From positions 1 through 35,919 of the forward strand of contig NZ_JADDOJ010000041.1 of the NCBI RefSeq assembly GCF_015159745.1: 35,919 nt of DNA, read 5' to 3'. The notes beneath the pieces were generated by a model, which was not told where the DNA came from, ran no database searches, and was given only the letters and a program-made list of their open reading frames with translations. This document shows positions 31,646-35,919 of the stretch, piece after piece (positions within the stretch are counted from its first letter, which is position 1; each line of letters starts with the position of its first letter). Source of the stretch: Ramlibacter aquaticus. Lineage in GTDB: Bacteria; Pseudomonadota; Gammaproteobacteria; Burkholderiales; Burkholderiaceae_C. The position numbers were made by a program, and so were the translations under genes.

Positions 31646-31651
31646 TACACT
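31646..31651 (+). promoter_or_regulatory. Candidate -10 (TACACT) of the DUF1624 gene, leaderless layout
   Basis: TACACT lies exactly 6 nt before the ATG at 31658, the spacing expected of a leaderless transcript. No Shine-Dalgarno occurs between them (CGCCGC). The -35 region (CTGTAG, 17 bp upstream) is poor. The same layout is proposed for dapC and, less surely, map and yciB. Confidence 0.4.
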
Positions 31652-31657
31652 CGCCGC

Positions 31658-32392
31658 ATGCCGTCCCAGCGCTACGATGCGATCGACACCCTGCGCGGCG
31701 CCGCCATCGTCTGGATGACGGCGTTCCATTTCTCGTTCGACCTCAACCATTTCGGCTGGCTGCGCGCCAATTTCTACAGCGACCCGGTCTGGACCACCCA
31801 GCGCACGGTCATCGTCAGCCTGTTCCTGTTCTGCGCCGGGCTGGGCCAGGCGGTGGCGCTGGACCAGGCCCAGGGCTGGCCGCGCTTCTGGCGCCGCTGG
31901 GCCCAGGTGGCGGGCTGCGCCCTGCTGGTCACCGCCGGCTCGGCCTTCATGTTCCCGCGCAGCTTCATCTACTTCGGCGTGCTGCACGGCATCGCGCTGA
32001 TGCTGATCATCACGCGGGTGACGGCCGGGGCGGGCCGCTGGCTGTGGCTGGCCGGGGCCGCCGCCCTCGCGCTGTGGGCCTGCGGCCCGCTGCTGATCGC
32101 CCACTGGCCCGCGCTGGACGTGCTGAACGACCGCAGCCTGAACTGGCTGGGCCTCATCAGCCGCAAGCCCATCACGGAAGACTATGTGCCGCTGCTCCCC
32201 TGGCTGGCGGTGATGGGGTGGGGCATGGCGGCCGGGCAGTGGCTGCTGGCGAACCACCGCGCCGTGCTCGCGCGTCGGCTTCCGCGCTGGACCGCGCCGC
32301 TCGCCTGGCTGGGACGCTGGAGCCTCAGCTGGTACATGCTGCACCAGCCGGTGATGATCGGCGTGATGGAGGCGGTGCACGCGCTGCGCTGA
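31658..32392 (+). CDS. DUF1624/heparan-alpha-glucosaminide N-acetyltransferase-like membrane protein
   Basis: A 244-residue membrane protein with about six to seven hydrophobic helices. The N-terminal signature DTLRGAAIVWMTAFHFSFDL, with its His and Asp, is the DUF1624 hallmark related to membrane acyltransferases such as HGSNAT. Further family-like parts are FLFCAGLGQAV, YFGVLHGIALMLIITRV, PLLPWLAVMGWGMAAGQWL and the C-terminal GRWSLSWYMLHQPVMIGVM. HGSNAT-type proteins move acetyl groups across membranes onto amino sugars, but activity is unproven for bacterial DUF1624 proteins. It is divergent from the GH1/SDR pair. ATG 31658 is the only sensible start. The convergent ppiC-type gene begins its terminator about 60 nt downstream. 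Confidence 0.85.
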   Translation: MPSQRYDAIDTLRGAAIVWMTAFHFSFDLNHFGWLRANFYSDPVWTTQRTVIVSLFLFCAGLGQAVALDQAQGWPRFWRRWAQVAGCALLVTAGSAFMFPRSFIYFGVLHGIALMLIITRVTAGAGRWLWLAGAAALALWACGPLLIAHWPALDVLNDRSLNWLGLISRKPITEDYVPLLPWLAVMGWGMAAGQWLLANHRAVLARRLPRWTAPLAWLGRWSLSWYMLHQPVMIGVMEAVHALR

Positions 32393-32453
32393 GGCTGGGG
32401 CCGCGCGGCGGGCTGCCACGGCGCCCCCCGCATGCACACCCGCCACGGCCATG

Positions 32454-32480
32454 AAAAAAGGGCTCCGTGGGGCCCTTTTC
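32454..32480 (-). terminator. Intrinsic terminator of the selO-msrB-yciB-bolA-ppiase run
   Basis: On the minus strand the sequence is GGGC, then the loop CCCACGGA, then GCCC, followed by six T residues, with A residues before the stem that extend pairing to about 8 bp. It starts 23 nt after the stop of the peptidyl-prolyl isomerase gene. Reading on the plus strand it also gives a stem followed by TTTTC, so it may stop transcription from the DUF1624 gene as well. It is the clearest intrinsic terminator in the window. Confidence 0.85.
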
Positions 32481-32502
32481 TGGTGCGGCAGCGGCGGGGT
32501 GC

Positions 32503-33282
32503 TTACTCGACCTTCGCCTTCGCGCGCATCTCTTCCTGGAACTTCGCCAGCTTCTGCTGCTGAAGCTGCTGGGCGATCTGGGGCTTCACGTCCTCCAGCT
32601 TGGGGAACTGGGAATCGCGCACGTCGTCCAGGCGGATCACGTGCCAGCCGAACTGGCTCTTCACCGGCGTCTGGGTGACCTCACCCTTCTTCAGGGCCAC
32701 CATGGCCTTGGAGAACTCGGGCACGTAGCTGTTGGCGTTGGCCCAGTCCAGGTCGCCGCCGTTCTGGCCCGAACCCGGGTCCTTGGACTGCTTTTTGGCG
32801 ATGTCCTCGAACTTCGCGCCCTTCTTGAGCTGGGCGATGATGGCCTTGGCCTCGTCTTCCTTCTCGACCAGGATGTGGTGGGCGTGGTATTCCTTGCCCG
32901 CGTTGGCGGCGGCGGCCTTGTCGTACTCGGCCTTGATCTCGGCGTCGGTGACCGGGTTGGCCTTCTGCCAGTCGTTGAACAGCTCGCGGATCAGGATGGT
33001 CTGGCGGGCCAGGTCCATCTGGGCCTTGAAGTCGTCGGTGGCGTCCAGGCCCTTCTTCTGCGCTTCCTGCATGAAGATCTCGCGGGCGATGACTTCCTGC
33101 TTGAGCTGGTCCTGCATCTCGGGCGTGACCGGACGGCCGGCCTTGGCCAGCTGCGCTGCGAGCGCGTCGACGCGGGCCTTGGGCACGGGCTTGCCATTGA
33201 CGATGGCCACGTTCTGGGCGAAGGCCGGGAAGGCCGTGGCAAAGGCGGCTGCCGCCACGGCGGACAGGATGAAATGCTTCAT
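32503..33282 (-). CDS. Periplasmic parvulin-type peptidyl-prolyl cis-trans isomerase
   Basis: A 259-residue exported protein. The signal peptide (1-22) ends AFPAFA, with likely cleavage before QNV. The N-terminal helical chaperone region (about 30-125) resembles SurA/PrsA-type N-domains (VNGKPVPKARVDALAAQLAK). The rotamase (PpiC/parvulin) domain covers about 130-225, with HAHHILVEKEDEAKAI, SKDPGSGQNGGDLDW and KSQFGWHVIRLDDV. It then ends in a Gln/Lys-rich helix. It should help fold outer-membrane or periplasmic proteins. The start at ATG 33282 is fixed by the signal peptide; the frame runs on upstream without protein-like features. It is the last gene before an intrinsic terminator, 34 nt after the BolA-type gene. 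A C-terminal lipid anchor is not seen. Confidence 0.94.
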   Translation of the reverse strand: MKHFILSAVAAAAFATAFPAFAQNVAIVNGKPVPKARVDALAAQLAKAGRPVTPEMQDQLKQEVIAREIFMQEAQKKGLDATDDFKAQMDLARQTILIRELFNDWQKANPVTDAEIKAEYDKAAAANAGKEYHAHHILVEKEDEAKAIIAQLKKGAKFEDIAKKQSKDPGSGQNGGDLDWANANSYVPEFSKAMVALKKGEVTQTPVKSQFGWHVIRLDDVRDSQFPKLEDVKPQIAQQLQQQKLAKFQEEMRAKAKVE

Positions 33283-33316
33283 TCGCAGGAGTCCCTTCAG
33301 GGGAAAGCAGGATGTT

Positions 33317-33583
33317 TCAGGGCGTTTCGATCGCGAGGGCGTGCAGCCCTGCCGTGACGAAATCGCGCAGCGCATCATACACAAGGCGATGCCTTGCGAC
33401 TCGGGGCAATCCCTCGAAGCGCGGTGATGAAATTCGCACCCGGAAATGGGTCCCGGAGCCGGTGCCGTCGGCGCCCGCATGGCCCGCGTGGGCCGCACTT
33501 TCGTCGATCACTTCCAGCAGGGTGGGCGCGAGCGTGGCTTCGAGCCGGGCCTGCAGGGCCTGGGCGGTGATGCCGGTGCCCAT
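33317..33583 (-). CDS. BolA family protein
   Basis: An 88-residue BolA fold protein with the characteristic DESAAHAGHAGA stretch (residues about 27-38), the THFRVRISSPRFEG strand-turn and the RHRLVYDALRDFV helix, where the conserved His lies. BolA proteins pair with monothiol glutaredoxins to bind [2Fe-2S] clusters and influence morphology and stress; no glutaredoxin gene is in the window. ATG 33583 starts 2 nt after the yciB stop. The gene sits between yciB and the parvulin gene, as in other Burkholderiales. It is not certain whether it is the BolA or the IbaG type, so no symbol is given. Confidence 0.93.
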   Translation of the reverse strand: MGTGITAQALQARLEATLAPTLLEVIDESAAHAGHAGADGTGSGTHFRVRISSPRFEGLPRVARHRLVYDALRDFVTAGLHALAIETP

Positions 33584-33585
33584 GC

Positions 33586-34128
33586 TCAGGGCTCGCCCGC
33601 GTCGCCGGTCTTCATGTGCCGGCCCAGCCAGGCGGCCTGGCCCAGGATGAAGACGAACATCAGCCCCAGGCCACCGAACAGCTTGAAGTTGACCCAGGCG
33701 TCGGTGCTGAAGTGGAAAGCCACCCACAGGTTCAAGACGCCCATCACGGCGAAGAAACCCACCCAGCTCCAGGTGGCGGACCGCCAGGCGCCGTCGGGCA
33801 TCTGCAGCTGCGCCCCCATCAGGCTCTTGAGGAAGGTGCGTCCCGTGAGCTGGCCGAAGGCCAGGGCGCCGCCCATCAGCCAGTAGAGCACCGTGGGCTT
33901 CCACTTGATGAAGGATTCGTCGTGCGAAAGGATGGTGGCGCCCCCGAAGACGACGATGATGCCCAGGCTCAGCCACTGCATGGGCTCGACCTTGCCGGTC
34001 TTCCAGCGCAGCCAGGCGATCTGGCCCACCGTCGCGGCGATGGCCAGGCCGGTGGCGACGTAGATGCCCGCCAGCTTGAACGCGGCGAAGAAAACGATGA
34101 TGGGGAAGAAATCCAGCAGCAGCTTCAT
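33586..34128 (-). CDS. yciB: Septation protein A / inner-membrane protein YciB
   Basis: A 180-residue inner-membrane protein with five hydrophobic segments (FFPIIVFFAAFKLAGIYVAT, WLSLGIIVVFGGATIL, TVLYWLMGGALAFG, WVGFFAVMGVLNLWVAF, GGLGLMFVFILGQAAWLG). Family marks are MKLLLDFFPIIVFF, the HDESFIKWKPTVLYWL loop and FHFSTDAWVNFKLFG. YciB affects envelope synthesis and septation in enterobacteria and interacts with cell-elongation and division proteins. ATG 34128 starts 8 nt after the msrB stop. A -10-like AATAAT overlaps that stop, raising the possibility of an internal promoter. The unrelated upstream reading of the same frame lies inside msrB. Confidence 0.95.
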   Translation of the reverse strand: MKLLLDFFPIIVFFAAFKLAGIYVATGLAIAATVGQIAWLRWKTGKVEPMQWLSLGIIVVFGGATILSHDESFIKWKPTVLYWLMGGALAFGQLTGRTFLKSLMGAQLQMPDGAWRSATWSWVGFFAVMGVLNLWVAFHFSTDAWVNFKLFGGLGLMFVFILGQAAWLGRHMKTGDAGEP

Positions 34129-34135
34129 CGGGCCG

Positions 34136-34141
34136 ATTATT
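34136..34141 (-). promoter_or_regulatory. Possible internal -10 (AATAAT) for yciB
   Basis: The minus strand reads AATAAT, with the msrB TAA stop inside it, 7 nt before the yciB ATG. The spacing matches a leaderless start, but no -35 is recognisable, no extended TG is present, and the stop codon alone explains part of the AT content. Confidence 0.25.
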
Positions 34142-34550
34142 CCTTTTCCGGCTGGAACTCCAGCGAGGCCGAGTTCATGCAGTAGCGCAGGCCGGTGTCC
34201 GTGGGCCCGTCGGGGAAGACGTGGCCCAGGTGGGCGCCGCACTGCGCGCACACGGTCTCCACCCGCACCATGCCGTGGCTCATGTCGCGCTTTTCCTCGA
34301 TGGCGCCGGGCACGGCGCGGTCGAAGCTGGGCCAGCCGCAGCCGGCGTCGAACTTGGTGTCCGAGTCGAACAGCTTGGCGCCGCAGCAGATGCAGTGGTA
34401 GCTGCCGTCCGCCCACACCGCCTCGTACTTGCCGCTGAAGGGGCGCTCGGTCGCGGCGCGGCGGGTGATGTCGAAGGCGCCGGGCTCGGCGTTCTTGGCC
34501 GCCAGCAGGGCCTTCCACTCATCGGCGGTCTTCTGGATCTTGTAGGTCAT
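34137..34550 (-). CDS. msrB: Peptide-methionine (R)-S-oxide reductase MsrB
   Basis: A 137-residue enzyme that repairs R-methionine sulfoxide in proteins. Zinc ligands are Cys53 and Cys56 ([11 protein letters not shown]) and Cys101 and Cys104 ([12 protein letters not shown]). The catalytic Cys124 is in [11 protein letters not shown], and a likely resolving Cys71 is in [18 protein letters not shown] is the conserved N-terminal entry. There is no signal peptide, so it is cytoplasmic. ATG 34550 overlaps the selO stop (ATGA), tying its translation to selO. The pairing with SelO, a redox-responsive AMPylator, suggests a small oxidative-stress unit, though regulation is not visible here. Confidence 0.96.
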   Translation of the reverse strand: MTYKIQKTADEWKALLAAKNAEPGAFDITRRAATERPFSGKYEAVWADGSYHCICCGAKLFDSDTKFDAGCGWPSFDRAVPGAIEEKRDMSHGMVRVETVCAQCGAHLGHVFPDGPTDTGLRYCMNSASLEFQPEKE

Positions 34551-35919
34551 GAGGAGCAGCTGATCTCGATCTGTTGCGCCCAGTCGGGCGGGAAGCCGGC
34601 CAGTTCGTCGTGGCCGGGGTGTTCGTCGAAGGGCGCGTGCAGGATGTCCAGCAGCACCTGGATGCGCGTGAAGTCGCCTGCGCGGGCCTCGCGGATGGCC
34701 AGTTCGCCCACGTGATTGCGCAGCACGAACTTGGGGTTGGTGCGCAGCATCCGCGCACCGGCCTCGGCCCGGTCGGCCGGCAGCCGTCCCGCGAAATCAC
34801 GCCACCAGGCGTCGAAGCCCGCGCGGTCCAGGAACAGGTCGCGCACCGGGTCCACCGGACCGCCGGCCACGTGGGCGGAGAGCCGGCGCCAGAAGATGGT
34901 GTGGTCCACGTGGTCCTGGGCGAGTTGCTGGAACAGGCCCTCCATCAGCGCGACGTCGCCCTCGGCTTCGCCTTCCAGCCCCAGCTTGGCGCGCAGCCGG
35001 GCCTGCAGCGCCTGCGGGAACGCATTCTTGTAGGTCTCCAGGGCGGCCAGGGCGATCTCTTCCTCGCCGATCAGCGTCATCAGCGCCTGGGCCAGGCAGA
35101 AGAGGTTCCAGTAGGCCACGTCCGGCTGGCGGGCGAAGGCGTAGCGCCCCTGGGTGTCGCTGTGGTTGCAGATGTGGCGCGGGTCGAACGCGTCCATGAA
35201 CTGGAAAGGCCCGTAGTCGATGGTCAGGCCCAGGATGCTCATGTTGTCGGTGTTCATCACGCCGTGGCAGAAGCCCACCGCCTGCCACTGGGCGACCAGG
35301 GCCGCCGTGCGTTCGCTGACCTGCGCCAGCAGCCGCGCGTACGGATTGCCGCCCAGGGTGTCGCCCTCCCGGCAGCCGGGGTAGAAGCGGTCGATCACGA
35401 AGTCGGCCAGGGTGCGCAGCTCGGCCTCCTGCCCGCGCGAGGCGAAGTGCTCGAAATGGCCGAAGCGGATGAAGCTGGGCGCGACGCGCGTCACCACCGC
35501 GGCCGATTCAACCTCCTCGCGAATCACAGGCGCGGGCGAGCCCGTGAGCATGAGCGCGCGGGTGGTCGGGATGCCCAGGCCGTGCATGGCCTCGGAGCCC
35601 AGGAACTCGCGGATGCTGGAGCGCAGCACGGCACGCCCGTCGCCCATGCGCGAGTAGGGCGTGCGGCCGCTGCCCTTGAGCTGGAACTCCTGCGGGCCGG
35701 CGGCCGTGTCGGCTTCACCCAGCAGGATCGCGCGCCCGTCGCCCAGCTGGCCGGCCCACACACCGAACTGGTGCCCGCTGTAGACGCTGGCCAGCGGCCG
35801 GGCGCCTTCGGGCACGGCATTGCCGGTCAGCGCCTGCACCCCGGCGGGGCCGGCCAGCGTGGCGGGGTCCAGGCCCAGCTCGGCCGCCAGGCGGGGGTTC
35901 AGGGCCACCAGGTGGGGCG
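34547..35919 (-). CDS. selO: Protein adenylyltransferase SelO, N-terminus outside window
   Basis: About 457 codons of a SelO/YdiU pseudokinase that transfers AMP from ATP to proteins. The frame is open through the window edge: before the GTG at 35908 it reads [10 protein letters not shown], as expected inside the family, so about 30-40 residues are missing. Kinase-like parts are [20 protein letters not shown], the ATP-binding [40 protein letters not shown], and the active-site segment [20 protein letters not shown] with its Asp/Asn metal ligands. The protein ends SCSS; the Cys codon (34556-34558) corresponds to the selenocysteine position of animal SelO. It is the first visible gene of the run with msrB, yciB, a bolA-type gene and the parvulin gene. 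Confidence 0.95.
   Translation of the reverse strand, partial: PHLVALNPRLAAELGLDPATLAGPAGVQALTGNAVPEGARPLASVYSGHQFGVWAGQLGDGRAILLGEADTAAGPQEFQLKGSGRTPYSRMGDGRAVLRSSIREFLGSEAMHGLGIPTTRALMLTGSPAPVIREEVESAAVVTRVAPSFIRFGHFEHFASRGQEAELRTLADFVIDRFYPGCREGDTLGGNPYARLLAQVSERTAALVAQWQAVGFCHGVMNTDNMSILGLTIDYGPFQFMDAFDPRHICNHSDTQGRYAFARQPDVAYWNLFCLAQALMTLIGEEEIALAALETYKNAFPQALQARLRAKLGLEGEAEGDVALMEGLFQQLAQDHVDHTIFWRRLSAHVAGGPVDPVRDLFLDRAGFDAWWRDFAGRLPADRAEAGARMLRTNPKFVLRNHVGELAIREARAGDFTRIQVLLDILHAPFDEHPGHDELAGFPPDWAQQIEISCSS

Overview
The window is about 36 kb of GC-rich (mostly near 70%) chromosomal DNA. It looks like a Burkholderiales beta-proteobacterium, most likely of the Comamonadaceae (Ramlibacter/Variovorax/Acidovorax type). 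This rests on the gene order dapC-dapD-pilU-dapE-prmB next to smc-zipA-ligA-def, on the sequences of the encoded proteins, and on very dense packing with many 4-nt start/stop overlaps. The genus is inference. I see no rRNA, tRNA, CRISPR array, insertion sequence or prophage. No gene-free stretch exceeds 300 bases; the longest are 13628-13862 and 9347-9509.

Layout. (1) 1-1218 (+): 3' part of a MshN-like TPR protein, cut by the window edge. (2) 9346 down to 1339 (-): an eight-gene run, dapC, dapD, pilU, dapE, prmB, yheS, a DUF697-like gene and a small membrane protein. It combines the succinylase branch of lysine/diaminopimelate synthesis with a pilus retraction ATPase, a ribosomal-protein methylase and an ABC-F ATPase. 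Four of its seven junctions overlap. (3) 9510-12187 (+): two coupled glycosyltransferase genes, one a TPR-glycosyltransferase fusion, with visibly lower GC than the flanks. (4) 13627 down to 12213 (-): a MHYT-domain membrane sensor and a CDP-alcohol phosphatidyltransferase (PssA-like). (5) 13863-20985 (+): smc, zipA, ligA, def, a chromosome segregation/division/replication/protein maturation cluster. (6) 24552 down to 21055 (-): map and glnD. (7) 24657-28631 (+): purL, followed by a strong hairpin and a DUF2189 membrane protein gene. (8) 31562 down to 29494 (-): a GH1-like glycosidase gene coupled to a short-chain dehydrogenase gene, divergent from a DUF1624 membrane protein gene (31658-32392, +). 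(9) 35919 down to 32503 (-): selO (cut by the window edge), msrB, yciB, bolA-type and a parvulin-type peptidyl-prolyl isomerase gene, closed by a clear intrinsic terminator.

Most of the window is conserved housekeeping DNA. The parts that look accessory are the glycosyltransferase pair and the GH1/SDR/DUF1624 group. The most interesting non-coding signals are three. One is an identical 12-mer containing an extended -10 element placed so close to the dapC and map start codons that their mRNAs should have almost no leader. The second is a perfect 16-bp palindrome in the MHYT/smc divergent region. The third is a three-codon upstream ORF whose stop overlaps the start of the TPR-glycosyltransferase. 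I found no convincing evidence of a wholly new multi-gene system; the glycosyltransferase island is the best candidate for unexplored biology.
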